Positions 17,568-26,245 of a DNA stretch of 64,000 bases are shown here, piece after piece. The DNA lies in contig CAYMEK010000003.1 of assembly GCA_964389305.1 (NCBI GenBank), positions 1 to 64,000 of the forward strand. The letters are read 5' to 3'. Both the position numbers and the translations under genes were made by a program. Below the pieces are notes generated by a model, which had not been told where the DNA came from, ran no database searches, and saw only the letters and a program-made list of their open reading frames with translations. The DNA comes from CAYMEK01 sp964389305. Lineage in GTDB: Bacteria > Spirochaetota > Spirochaetia > SZUA-6 > DRHE01. Positions within the stretch are counted from its first letter, which is position 1. Every line of letters begins with the position of its first letter.

Positions 17568-18533
17568 TTGGAGACCGGACAGGTGCTGGCGAGCGAGCCT
17601 GAAGAGATCCGGCCGTGGGACAAACACGGTCTGCCCGGAGGTCTGGTAATCCTCGATCCGGGGCTCTCTACCATACTGGTGCCCGACCTGCACGCCCGTA
17701 TGGAGCTGGTTTTGAGCGTTCTGGCTTATCGCGATCAGGGGGGAAGCACGGTCCTGGAGAGGCTGGCGGCCGAGGAGCTTCAAATCGTCTGTCTGGGCGA
17801 CGGGTTCCACGCCGAGGGTCGGGCAGTTCTGCGCTGGCAGGCCGCCCTGGAAGAGTTCAAAGACGGCTACCGGAAGCACGCCCACATGGATGCGGAGATG
17901 CGGGAGAGCCTCGGTGTGATGGAGATGGTCATGGAAGTGAAAAAGCGCTTCCCGGGGCATTTCCACTTTCTGAAGGGAAACCACGAGAACATCGCCAACG
18001 AGCAGGGAGACGGCAATTTTCCCTTTCTCAAGTTCGCCAATGAGGGCCTCATGGTGAGGATATACATGGAGCACTTTTACGGCCCGGAGGTGCTCGACGC
18101 TTACGCCTCGGTGGAGAAGAAGTTCCCGCTCCTGGCGGTAGGCAGGAACTTTCTTGCTTCCCACGCCGAGCCGGCCAGCAGCTTCAGCCGGCAGCAGATT
18201 ATCGAGTATCGCCGGCGGCCGCAGGTGGTCTACGGGCTGACCTGGACGGACAACGGTGAGGCCGAGGAGGGAAGCGTGCAGAAAATGCTGGCCGAGTACC
18301 TCCAGCCGGAGGAGCAAGAGGGAGCGTACTACTTCGGCGGTCACCGGCCGGTGCGGGACGGGGTCGGCCTGCGGGCCGACGGGCGCTACGTGCAAATCCA
18401 CGACCCCGAACGCTTCGTGGTGGCCCTGCTGCCCGCCTCGGGGCGGATCGACCTCGAGAGGGACATCATAGAGCTGGACCGAGAGTCTTTCAGAGAGCTG
18501 ATCGATGAAGAAGGCGACCAGGATAGTCGGTAA
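17568..18533 (+). CDS. PPP-type metallophosphatase, probable partner of the adjacent kinase
   Basis: Calcineurin-like phosphoesterase of the Ser/Thr phosphatase type, at least 321 residues. Metal and catalytic signatures run in order: 'LVPDLHAR' (GDxHG box), 'CLGDGFHAEGR' (GDxxDRG box), 'LKGNHEN' (GNHE box), a later His in 'ASHAEP' and His in 'FGGHRPV'. The usual GDxxDRG is altered to GDGFHAEGR. The start is uncertain: TTG 17568 is the only ordinary start, but the frame is open back to 17415 and codes for sensible helical sequence from about 17463; CTG 17472 or ATT 17454 near a GGAG are alternatives. It overlaps the kinase gene by 29 bases, fitting a kinase/phosphatase pair. Confidence 0.8.
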   Translation: METGQVLASEPEEIRPWDKHGLPGGLVILDPGLSTILVPDLHARMELVLSVLAYRDQGGSTVLERLAAEELQIVCLGDGFHAEGRAVLRWQAALEEFKDGYRKHAHMDAEMRESLGVMEMVMEVKKRFPGHFHFLKGNHENIANEQGDGNFPFLKFANEGLMVRIYMEHFYGPEVLDAYASVEKKFPLLAVGRNFLASHAEPASSFSRQQIIEYRRRPQVVYGLTWTDNGEAEEGSVQKMLAEYLQPEEQEGAYYFGGHRPVRDGVGLRADGRYVQIHDPERFVVALLPASGRIDLERDIIELDRESFRELIDEEGDQDSR

Positions 18534-20397
18534 ATACGAGATTATCTCCAAGATCGCGCAGGGGGGGATGGGCGCAGTGTACAAGGCCAAGCACCCCACC
18601 CTGAACCGTTATGTTCTGCTCAAGAAGCTCACCCTGCGCGGCGGAACCCAGTTCACCGAGCGCTTCAAGCGGGAAGCCCGCATCATGATGGAGTTCAAGC
18701 ACGACCACATCGTGCACGTCTACGATCACTTCAAGGAAGGTTCCTCCTACTATATCGTGGAGGAGTTCGTCGACGGGGTCTCCCTGGAGCAGCTTATCCG
18801 CAGAGAACGGTACCTGTCAAACGAGGCCGCGGCGCTGATCTTCTACGAGGTGTGCAAGGCCCTGCAGCACGCCCACGAGAAGGGAGTGATCCACCGTGAC
18901 ATGAAGCCCGGGAACATCCTGATCTCCAACCAGGGAGAGGTGAAGCTGGTGGACTTCGGCATCGCCACCTCCCTGGAGGACAGCGAAGAGGGACTGACCC
19001 GCGAAGGCATGACCCTGGGGACCCCCTCCTACATTCCCCCGGAGCAGATCGACAATGCCAAGAGCGTGGACAGAAGGGCCGATATCTACTCGCTGGGCGT
19101 GGTTCTCTACGAGATGCTCACCGGCAAGACCCCATTCCCCGGGACCTTCACGGCCGAGACAATCGCCCTGATTCACAAGGGCAAATACACCCCTCCTCAC
19201 CGGCTCAATCCCAAGATAGCGCCGGCCTTGCGAAAGATAATCCACAAGGCCATGCTGCCCAAACGCAGCCGCCGATTCCAGGACCTGAGGCAGATCATCC
19301 GTCGCCTGGAGCGGCGCATCAAGCGCCGGGACCCTGCCAGCATCAAGCAGGCGTTGAAGCGTATCATCCAGGGCAGGGAGGTCCGGGACATCTACAGGAG
19401 AAAGCGTTCCTGGGTCTTCTGGGCCGCCCTGGCTGCCGTACTGGCGGTAGCAGCGGCAGCCGGTGGGTACGCGCTGTACCTTCAAGGCTATTACCACGAG
19501 CTGTTTCAGCCGGACCGTTGGGGCGCCCTGACCGCCTCGGCCCGGATTCCCGCCTCCTACAAAGACCCAGAGGATATCTATGTCGCCGCGGTCCTGTACC
19601 GGGAGGGGGACGGGGAGCTGCAGCGCCTCGAGGGGGTGGAGTTCCATTTCAAGGAGAACAAGAACCGCACGAGCGAAGACAGCTACTTCATCGAGTCGAG
19701 GAAGCTCTACCTGGAGACCGGGAAGTACAGGCTGAAGATAAATCTGGAAGGCCAGCTTTACTGGGATTCTTTCTTCCTCGCTCCCCGCTCGATCCAGCGC
19801 CAACTTCCGGGAACCTCGGCGGGACGTATGGTGCAGATCGATCTGGAGCCGGGCGCTGAGCTACCGCTTGAAGTCCACTATACCGTGACGGATATCCGCA
19901 GCGGCCGGGACTTGAAGGATACGTCCAGATTCTCCGTGTTTCTCGGCAGCCGCTGGGTCGGTTGGAACCGCCGGGTGGCCGAGAGCTTGAGGACCGGGAC
20001 CAGTTACCGCTTTCGGGTCGACAAGGAGGGCTACTATCCCCAGACCTTCAACCTGCTCATCAAGCCATACCAGACCCTGCTGCAGGTCGACGTAAGCTTG
20101 ATTCCCCATCCGGGCAGGCTCCTGATCTCCTGCGACGGCAGGGGCCTCGAGGTCTTGCTCAACGAATCGCAGACCTATCTCAGTGGAGGCAGGGAGAGGC
20201 TGTATCAGTACCTTGAGCCTCTAGAAGCGGAGACCAGGGAGCTGGTCCTGGATCCCGGCGAATACCTGTTGACCATCAAACGGAACGAACGGCTCACCCG
20301 CAGCCTATCTGTTCCCGTTGTTTCCGACGCGACTGTCCAGGTCAATGTGCGCTATGACCGTTCCGCAAAAACGCTGGGGGTCGCTATCGCAGACTAA
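18505..20397 (+). CDS. Membrane Hanks-type Ser/Thr protein kinase with extracytoplasmic domain
   Basis: Protein of 630 residues. The kinase domain spans 9-270: glycine loop 'AQGGMGAVY' (18-26), ATP Lys40 in 'VLLKK', helix-C Glu57, 'HRDMKPGN' (130-137, catalytic Asp132), 'DFG' (150-152), and 'SYIPPEQ' in place of APE. Having HRD, it should be activated by loop phosphorylation; the loop holds Thr residues. A basic linker (270-305) leads to one membrane helix at about 305-330. The outer 300 residues are beta-rich with a PEGA-like part near 545-630 ('HPGRLLISCDGRGLEVLLN'). It sits between the phosphatase and the FHA genes. Envelope sensing is inferred; the ligand is unknown. Confidence 0.93.
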   Translation: MKKATRIVGKYEIISKIAQGGMGAVYKAKHPTLNRYVLLKKLTLRGGTQFTERFKREARIMMEFKHDHIVHVYDHFKEGSSYYIVEEFVDGVSLEQLIRRERYLSNEAAALIFYEVCKALQHAHEKGVIHRDMKPGNILISNQGEVKLVDFGIATSLEDSEEGLTREGMTLGTPSYIPPEQIDNAKSVDRRADIYSLGVVLYEMLTGKTPFPGTFTAETIALIHKGKYTPPHRLNPKIAPALRKIIHKAMLPKRSRRFQDLRQIIRRLERRIKRRDPASIKQALKRIIQGREVRDIYRRKRSWVFWAALAAVLAVAAAAGGYALYLQGYYHELFQPDRWGALTASARIPASYKDPEDIYVAAVLYREGDGELQRLEGVEFHFKENKNRTSEDSYFIESRKLYLETGKYRLKINLEGQLYWDSFFLAPRSIQRQLPGTSAGRMVQIDLEPGAELPLEVHYTVTDIRSGRDLKDTSRFSVFLGSRWVGWNRRVAESLRTGTSYRFRVDKEGYYPQTFNLLIKPYQTLLQVDVSLIPHPGRLLISCDGRGLEVLLNESQTYLSGGRERLYQYLEPLEAETRELVLDPGEYLLTIKRNERLTRSLSVPVVSDATVQVNVRYDRSAKTLGVAIAD

Positions 20398-20408
20398 GGG
20401 GGGTGCCA

Positions 20409-21299
20409 ATGACCACATGGGTCCGCAGACTGATCCTTCTGATCCTCGGGGTACTCGGCGGAGCGGCGGCCTGGCCGCTCACCGAGCTGATCGTGGCGGG
20501 CCAGGCCCGCTTTCCCTCGTACCTGGTGTTTATCGCCGTGCTCGGCGGCGCCGTGGGACTGTTGATGGGGGCTTTTTTCGCAGCCGCGGCCGGACTGTTC
20601 GCCAGGATAAAGGCGAGGATCCTGAGCGGTATGCTGCTCGGCGCTCTGATAGGGCTTATCGGTGGAGTCGCGGGGCTGCTGGCCGGCCAGGCCGTTCTGT
20701 TTCTCCTCGGCGGGGTTTTCCTGCGCTCTTACCGCAGCTTTCAGCAGGTACTCCTGCCGGTGTCCCGGGCGGTGGGTTGGGCCTGCCTGGGTGTATTCGT
20801 CGGGATGGCTGAGGGCTTCCGGGCCGGCTCGCCGAAGAAAATCGCCATCGGCTTTTTAGGCGGGTTGATCGGCGGACTGGTCGGCGGCTTCGCTCTGGAA
20901 TACTCCCGCCTGTTCCTTCCCGAACAGGTCCCTTCCCGCCTGATCGGTCTGGCGATCCTTGGTCTGGCCATCGGAGTGTTCTACGGTCTGGTAGAACGAG
21001 GCATGTCCTTCGGCGTGCTGCGCATACTGAACGGCCGGATGAAGGGCAAGGAGTTCATCCTCAACGAAAACAGGATCCGCATCGGCGGCTCGAAACGCAA
21101 CGAGATAACCCTGGTCCCCTACGAAAAGCTGGCCGATCGCCAGGCGGAGATTCGCATCCGCAGGGGAGAAGCGGTGCTTACCAACCTCGAGCCCAAATAT
21201 CCGGTCCTGGTAAATGACCGCCCTATTCAGGAACAGCGGTTGAAATACGAGGACGTGCTGAAGATCGGCTCGGCCAAGCTGTTCTATCGCTACGAATAA
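20409..21299 (+). CDS. Glycine-rich multi-pass membrane protein with C-terminal FHA-like domain
   Basis: Protein of 296 residues. ATG 20409 follows AAGGGGGG; GTG 20403 would add two residues. Residues 5-200 hold about six membrane helices rich in Gly/Ala, some as glycine zippers ('GGLIGGLVGGFAL'). After 'GLVERGM' comes a cytoplasmic FHA-type domain (about 205-296): 'GKEFILNENRIRIGGSKRNE' resembles the FHA opening strand and GR/GG loop, and 'VLVNDRPIQEQRLKYEDVLK' its end. The typical Ser-x-x-His loop is replaced by 'KLADRQAEI', so phosphothreonine binding may be altered. It lies between the kinase and the VWA-FHA protein, and may be an anchored partner. No function is known to me. Confidence 0.7.
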   Translation: MTTWVRRLILLILGVLGGAAAWPLTELIVAGQARFPSYLVFIAVLGGAVGLLMGAFFAAAAGLFARIKARILSGMLLGALIGLIGGVAGLLAGQAVLFLLGGVFLRSYRSFQQVLLPVSRAVGWACLGVFVGMAEGFRAGSPKKIAIGFLGGLIGGLVGGFALEYSRLFLPEQVPSRLIGLAILGLAIGVFYGLVERGMSFGVLRILNGRMKGKEFILNENRIRIGGSKRNEITLVPYEKLADRQAEIRIRRGEAVLTNLEPKYPVLVNDRPIQEQRLKYEDVLKIGSAKLFYRYE

Positions 21300-21312
21300 T
21301 GAGGAGATACAG

Positions 21313-22728
21313 ATGAGAAAGATCGAGACGTTACGTAGGGTCGCAGTGCTGGCATTTTCTCTGGTCTCCGCCTCCGCTTTCCCGCTCAACCTCAGGCTGT
21401 CTCAAATCGACGCCTCCAGGCTGCTGCTCACGCAAACGGTGAGGCTGTACGTGAGTGTCACCGACGAGGCGGGGCGCCCCGTGGAGGGGATCGATTCACA
21501 GGCTTTTGCGATATTCGAGTCCGCAGACGGCCAGGACTTCGAGCGCATCGACAGCACCCTCGAGTTCAAGCCCCAGGCCGCCTCAGCCGAGGGGATTCAG
21601 TTCCTGCTCCTGATCGACAACTCGGGAAGCATGTACGACACTCTGGCCGGAGGCCCAACCGAAGACGTTTCCCGCATGCGAATCACCCATGCCAAGGCGG
21701 CGGTGCGTACCTTCCTGGGCAGCATGACCAGCCCTGAAGACACGGTGGGCCTGGCATCGTACAACACCTTCTACAACCTGCTTTCCCCGCCGGCCAAGGA
21801 AAAGAGCCAGCTAGCCGGCTACCTGGAGAATATACGCAGGCCCGAACCGCAAGAGGCCTACACCGAGATGTACGCCGCCCTTACCTTGGCGGTCCGGAAC
21901 TTCCAGGGTTTCGGCGGCCGCAAAGCCATCATAATTCTCTCCGATGGTGAGAACTACCCCTACGCCGAGCACTCGGGGGAAAGGCATCCGGAGTTCGGTG
22001 ACAAGATCTACGCCTACACCGAGCCGATCCGCGCCTGCCAGGAGGAGGGAATCTCGGTATATGCCGTCAACTTCGCGGCCGCCAAAGATGCCAACCTGGA
22101 GCGCATTGCCCTGGAGACGGGAGGCACGGTTTTCAACGCCCGAAATCAGGAACAGCTTGCCGGCGTGTACGGGCGCATCCACCAGCAGGTGGCGGGCGAG
22201 TACCTGATTAGCTACCGGGCCACCATGGAGCCGGCCGAAAAAAAATACGTACGCGTGCAGGTGAGCCGGGGCGGACAGCAGGAGGAAGTCACCCGCTTCT
22301 ACTTCTCCAGCACAGTGTTCGGGTTGCCTATCCAGCGGACCTGGGCACTTTTGATCGTGCCGTTCGTGCTGGCCTTCATCTGTCTCTGGCTTCTGTCCCT
22401 GCTGAAGTTCGAGAAGAAAAGGGGGCCGGCCACCCTGGAGGTTCTGCACACCAAGGTCGGCCGGGCCCAGACCCGCCTCCTGCCTCTCGGCGGCGCCAGA
22501 ACCGTGATAGGCGGCAGCAGCGGCGCCGATCTGACCATCGCCGGCAATCCCCGGGTCCAGGAGAAACACGCCACCGTGGTGTACGACCGCAACAAGAAGG
22601 CCTATACCGTAGTGGGATCCGGCGACCTCACGGTCAACAACCGGCCGGTCAAGACCAAGGTGCTCGAGCCGGGAGACGTGATCGACGTGGGAGGCGCTAC
22701 CATCGTATTCGACGACGGGGAGGTCTGA
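21313..22728 (+). CDS. VWA-domain protein with membrane helix and C-terminal FHA domain
   Basis: Protein of 471 residues. Residues 1-23 resemble a signal peptide. A beta domain (about 28-92) precedes a von Willebrand A domain (94-300) with a MIDAS metal site: 'LLIDNSGSMYD' (DxSxS) and 'IILSDGENY'. A membrane helix covers about 342-362 ('TWALLIVPFVLAFICLWLLS'). The last 90 residues are an FHA domain: 'RTVIGGSSGADLTI', 'VQEKHATVVYD', 'LTVNNRPVKTKVLEPGD'. The VWA part should lie outside and the FHA inside, so the protein could link envelope binding to phosphothreonine reading. It starts 13 bases after the previous gene and ends the kinase unit. Confidence 0.85.
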   Translation: MRKIETLRRVAVLAFSLVSASAFPLNLRLSQIDASRLLLTQTVRLYVSVTDEAGRPVEGIDSQAFAIFESADGQDFERIDSTLEFKPQAASAEGIQFLLLIDNSGSMYDTLAGGPTEDVSRMRITHAKAAVRTFLGSMTSPEDTVGLASYNTFYNLLSPPAKEKSQLAGYLENIRRPEPQEAYTEMYAALTLAVRNFQGFGGRKAIIILSDGENYPYAEHSGERHPEFGDKIYAYTEPIRACQEEGISVYAVNFAAAKDANLERIALETGGTVFNARNQEQLAGVYGRIHQQVAGEYLISYRATMEPAEKKYVRVQVSRGGQQEEVTRFYFSSTVFGLPIQRTWALLIVPFVLAFICLWLLSLLKFEKKRGPATLEVLHTKVGRAQTRLLPLGGARTVIGGSSGADLTIAGNPRVQEKHATVVYDRNKKAYTVVGSGDLTVNNRPVKTKVLEPGDVIDVGGATIVFDDGEV

Positions 22729-23059
22729 GGCGCCAGGAGGTTTGGGCAGCGCCAGGAAGGGATTGGTCCAGACCTGGGCCGCTCACTGGACTGTCTGCAG
22801 AAACAACGGAAATCTAACCTCTGAATAATCCCGATCTAAGAGGAACGTGTTCCTCCAGCGTGCTGCATCGCCAGTACCCGCTCTTGACCGTCTTGCGAGC
22901 TACCCCCTATAGTCATTAATGCCTGGACGCCTGGATCGGCGACGGCCGGGACGTTCCTGAGGCGTTCTTTTGCTCGACAACCCAGGTTTCCATAGCCCGA
23001 CACGGGGCCGCAAATGGCCAGGCGGACCTTTGGTGCAAGGTACAGGAGGGAGGCGAGGC
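22729..23059 (+). promoter_or_regulatory. Intergenic region with coaX promoter (22884-22913) and a 16-bp palindrome
   Basis: No gene is evident. TTGACC (22884-22889) and TATAGT (22908-22913) with an 18-base spacer make a good sigma-70 promoter for coaX, leaving a leader of about 140 bases. At 22840-22855 GAGGAAC-GT-GTTCCTC is a perfect 16-base palindrome 28 bases upstream of the -35 box, a possible regulator site; no T-run follows, so it is not a clear terminator for the VWA gene. The nine bases GCGCCAGGA occur twice near 22730-22757. Confidence 0.5.
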
Positions 23060-23845
23060 ATGATTCTGACGGTAAATATCGGCAATTCCAGCACGGCCTT
23101 GGGAGTCTACAGCCAGGATGCCTGGTTGGGGCGCTGGCGTATTCGCACGGTCCACGAGCGTATGCCCGACGAATACAGCCTGATGTTCGAGCGTTTTCTC
23201 CAGAGACTCGGAATCCAACCCGGCAGCGTGCGGCGAATGATGGTGGCCAGCGTAGTGCCCCAGGTCACTGAAATGATTCTCCAGATGGCGCGCCATGATT
23301 TCGCCGGCGAGCCGTTGCTGGTAGGCCCTGGAGTGCGCACGGGACTGCGCATCAGCACCGAGAATCCGGCCGAGGTGGGCAGCGATCTGGTGGCCGACGC
23401 CGTTGCCGCCTACGAGCGTTTTAAGAGCAGCTGCATCGTCATCGACTTCGGCACCGCCCTGACCTTCACGGCTGTGGCCGCAGGGGCAAAAGCGGCCGGA
23501 GGAGGGGACTTGCTCGGGGTATCCATCGCCCCGGGTCTCACCTACGCGGTGCGTGCCCTGGCCCAGAACACCGCTCAGCTTCCCACCGTGCAACTTGTGC
23601 GTCCTCCAGCCGCCATTGGACGTAACACGATCCACTCAATTCAGTCCGGGATCATCTTCGGTTACGTGGGCATGGTGGAAGCGCTGATCGACCGGATCAA
23701 GTCCGAGCTGCCCGCTCCGGTCCGGGTAATTGCCACCGGAGGCCAGGTCGAGGTCATAGCGCCGCTGACCGACCGGGTCGATGAAATAGAGCCCTGGCTG
23801 ACCCTGGAAGGGCTTCGCCTTATCTCGGAGAGAAACCCCCTGTAG
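23060..23845 (+). CDS. coaX: Type III pantothenate kinase
   Basis: CoaX catalyses the first step of coenzyme A synthesis, ATP-dependent phosphorylation of pantothenate, and unlike CoaA is not feedback-inhibited by CoA. The protein has 261 residues from ATG 23060 behind AGGAGGGAGG; upstream in-frame starts give an unlikely leader. ASKHA-fold signatures are complete: 'TVNIGNSS' (phosphate 1), 'EVGSDLVADAVAAY' near 110-123, 'VIDFGTALTFTAV' (phosphate 2) and 'ATGGQVEVI' near 225. 'GVSIAPGL' is the usual substrate loop, and Asp in 'GSDLVAD' is the likely base. It is monocistronic here, convergent with the KbaZ-like gene. Confidence 0.95.
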   Translation: MILTVNIGNSSTALGVYSQDAWLGRWRIRTVHERMPDEYSLMFERFLQRLGIQPGSVRRMMVASVVPQVTEMILQMARHDFAGEPLLVGPGVRTGLRISTENPAEVGSDLVADAVAAYERFKSSCIVIDFGTALTFTAVAAGAKAAGGGDLLGVSIAPGLTYAVRALAQNTAQLPTVQLVRPPAAIGRNTIHSIQSGIIFGYVGMVEALIDRIKSELPAPVRVIATGGQVEVIAPLTDRVDEIEPWLTLEGLRLISERNPL

Positions 23846-23931
23846 ACGGCGGCGTCCGGACCTTGACGGAGCCCGAAACCGCCCAGTTGAGGATGCGCCG
23901 GGGTCGGGACCGCGGCGGAGGGACCGGCCAG

Positions 23932-25257
23932 CTACGGCGTCTGGACCGCGGCGGAGTATCCCCGCAGCACCCGGCGTACGCTTTCCCGCAGAAGGCTGCG
24001 GGGGTCGGAGGCGATGTAACCGCTTCGCATGGCCTGGTAGTGAAGCGGCAGGTACTGGCTGAGCAGGGCAGGCGGTATCGGCTCCCTGCTCAGGTTGGCC
24101 ACCAGGAGCTTCACAGCCTCCTGCACCATGGGCACGTTCCAGTAGTAGCGGCTGCGGTCCGACAGGCTGTACCGGCGAGCCAGCCGTTTTTGCTCCTCGG
24201 TGCCCGTGTAGTAATCCCGCCAGTGAACCGGATTGTCGGCCATCGCCTTCTCCAGGAAAGCGCTGAGCTGCGACAGCCGGGCTCGGTAGGAGCCGCCGAG
24301 AAGCTCCCTTTCGATCGCTTCCAGGGCGAAAAGACATTCCCGGAGCGCGAACGTCAGAGCGGGTCCCACCTTCAGGATCACCACCCCGTCTTCTACGAGC
24401 TGTCGCAGCGACTCGGAACGCTGATAATCGGTGGAATGCCCTTCCAGCAGCAGCTCGGGGAACTCCCGGGCCGCCGAGATCAGGGCCTTCGCCCTGCGGC
24501 GGTCGTACTCGCAGACCCGGTCATCGCCGAACTCAACTCCCGGCTGAACCACTACGGCGACCACCCGCCTCCAGGCCTCCTGAAGACCGCTGTCCAGGAA
24601 CTCCTGCCTGGCCAGGGTCACGGTGCTGCGCAGTCCCTCGGCCCGGGTTACAGGCGCCGGCTCCTCGGCCGCCTGCATCCCTCCCGGAGCAGGGACCTCG
24701 GTGCCAACCACATAGACGGGGGCCGCAACACGTCCTCGGACTTCGCCACCAGTCAGCCAGCAGGCCGCCTCGGCGGCCGCAGCCATGGCCGCTTCGCGGC
24801 GGGCAATCAAGCCGGGATCCAACGCTCCGAAGCGATTCACCGGATCGCCGCCGAGGGGTGTGCTGGCGTCGAAGTGGATTTTGCCGTACCCGGCCCGTAC
24901 ACAGGCGCGGACCAGTTCGCAGGCCCGATCCATGGCCTGGGCGGCATTCTCCCTTCGCCAAGGATACGGGCCGAGGTGATAACCGCCTAAGATGATTCGC
25001 GCGGCGGGGAAGCCTTCCCGGCCGGCCACGGTATGGACGAAGCTGTGGAAATCCTCAGGCCGCATGCCTGTATAGCCGCCTGACTGGTTGACCTGATTCG
25101 CGGTCGATTCGACCAGCAGGGGGAGCCCGTCCTCCCGCGCCTGCTCCATCCCGGCAGCGATCACCTCGGGTTGGGCGCTGCAGATCGAGCAGACCCCCCG
25201 GACTACGCCGTTGGCCCGGTCTTCAACAAGACTGCGAAAAAAGTCAGCCGCCCTCAT
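23932..25257 (-). CDS. KbaZ/GatZ-like class II tagatose-bisphosphate aldolase subunit
   Basis: Protein of 441 residues that reads clearly as the GatZ/KbaZ family: 'GVCSICSAQPEVIAAG', 'LLVESTANQVNQSGGYTGM' and 'IHFDAST'. In Escherichia coli these are non-catalytic or chaperone-like partners of the GatY/KbaY aldolase in galactitol and N-acetylgalactosamine breakdown. The conserved 'GGDHLGP' loop is changed to 'GGYHLGP', losing the acidic residue. No GatY/KbaY gene lies next to it; instead it overlaps a PfkB kinase gene by 14 bases. The pair could act on a phosphorylated ketose such as tagatose, but the chemistry is an inference. ATG 25257 lies inside the kinase gene's end. Confidence 0.8.
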   Translation of the reverse strand: MRAADFFRSLVEDRANGVVRGVCSICSAQPEVIAAGMEQAREDGLPLLVESTANQVNQSGGYTGMRPEDFHSFVHTVAGREGFPAARIILGGYHLGPYPWRRENAAQAMDRACELVRACVRAGYGKIHFDASTPLGGDPVNRFGALDPGLIARREAAMAAAAEAACWLTGGEVRGRVAAPVYVVGTEVPAPGGMQAAEEPAPVTRAEGLRSTVTLARQEFLDSGLQEAWRRVVAVVVQPGVEFGDDRVCEYDRRRAKALISAAREFPELLLEGHSTDYQRSESLRQLVEDGVVILKVGPALTFALRECLFALEAIERELLGGSYRARLSQLSAFLEKAMADNPVHWRDYYTGTEEQKRLARRYSLSDRSRYYWNVPMVQEAVKLLVANLSREPIPPALLSQYLPLHYQAMRSGYIASDPRSLLRESVRRVLRGYSAAVQTP

Positions 25258-26203
25258 CGCTGTCGCCCCCGCTCAGCAGCCTGGCCACGGCCTGCGGGTT
25301 GATTTCCCCTTCCATGGGCCCGAAGGCCTTGGTATTGAGGGCCCCGACGGCCGCGGCCAGCCGGGCCGACTCCTCCAGGCTCCTTCCTTCCAGGAGGCCG
25401 CAGAGAAAACCGGCATCGAAGCAATCCCCGGCACCGGTAGGGTCCACCTCCTGGACGGAAAAAGCCGGAATGTCCTTCTTTCCCTCTGAACTGTACACGG
25501 TGCAACCGGCTCTTCCCCGCTTGAGCACGAGTACCTCGAGGGGATGGCGCTCGAAGAGGGTCCCCACAGCCGCTTCGATGTCCTCCCGCCCGCTCAGCAG
25601 CAGCAGCTCTTTGTCGCCTGGAAACAGGATCGAGCTGCAGCGGAGCACCGGTCCGGCTATCTCCTCCACTGTGCGTCCTCTGAGAAGCTCGAAGCGAATG
25701 TTGGGATCGAAGGTGATACGGGCTCCTTCGGCGGCGAACAACTCCATCGTCTCGTACACCCTTCGTCGGAACTCATCGTTGGCCATGAGCGAGCAACCCA
25801 TGAGGTGGAAGAAGCTGGGCGGCGAGTTCTTTATTCTGTTTCGATCGGGCACCCCGGCCATTACCGCCGGCGTCCCGTCCCAGTGGAAGATATACTTCCG
25901 CGATCCGTCCTCGAAATAGGTGACGAAGGCTATTCCGGTCGCTTTATCAGGCAGGATTTCTATGAACTCGGTAGCCACTCCGTCCCGGTGGAAGCGGTCG
26001 ATGATACACTGTCCGAACTCGTCTCCGCCCACCGCACCGATGATTGAAGCGGCGTGGCCAAGCCGCGCCACCGTATCGATGAAAATGCCGGGAGCACCGC
26101 TGGGGAAAGGCCCCAGGAAGGTTCCGATTTCGTAGAACGACATGCCCGCCCTGGGCCGCATTATCTCGACCAACAGCTCGCCCATGGTGACTACTTCGCT
26201 CAT
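25244..26203 (-). CDS. PfkB-family sugar kinase
   Basis: Ribokinase-fold kinase of 319 residues. The N-terminal 'TMGELLVEIMRP' and 'GAPGIFIDTVARLG' are the sugar-binding start and the first PfkB signature region. 'DPTGAGDCFDAGFLCGLL' (about 265-282) is the second signature with the anion hole and catalytic Asp in GAGD. Several family members in this class take ketohexoses, ketohexose phosphates or 2-keto-3-deoxygluconate. Coupling to the KbaZ-like gene hints at tagatose 6-phosphate or a related sugar, unproven. No strong ribosome site precedes ATG 26203. Confidence 0.88.
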   Translation of the reverse strand: MSEVVTMGELLVEIMRPRAGMSFYEIGTFLGPFPSGAPGIFIDTVARLGHAASIIGAVGGDEFGQCIIDRFHRDGVATEFIEILPDKATGIAFVTYFEDGSRKYIFHWDGTPAVMAGVPDRNRIKNSPPSFFHLMGCSLMANDEFRRRVYETMELFAAEGARITFDPNIRFELLRGRTVEEIAGPVLRCSSILFPGDKELLLLSGREDIEAAVGTLFERHPLEVLVLKRGRAGCTVYSSEGKKDIPAFSVQEVDPTGAGDCFDAGFLCGLLEGRSLEESARLAAAVGALNTKAFGPMEGEINPQAVARLLSGGDSDEGG

Positions 26204-26245
26204 TTTGGTCTTGGGGAGGTATCGGCTCTAACTGCCGCGTCCGAT

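Noticed and set aside
22840..22855. 16-base palindrome GAGGAACGTGTTCCTC considered as an SOS (LexA) box or terminator
   Set aside because: It does not match a known LexA site, the neighbouring gene is coaX, and no T-run follows.
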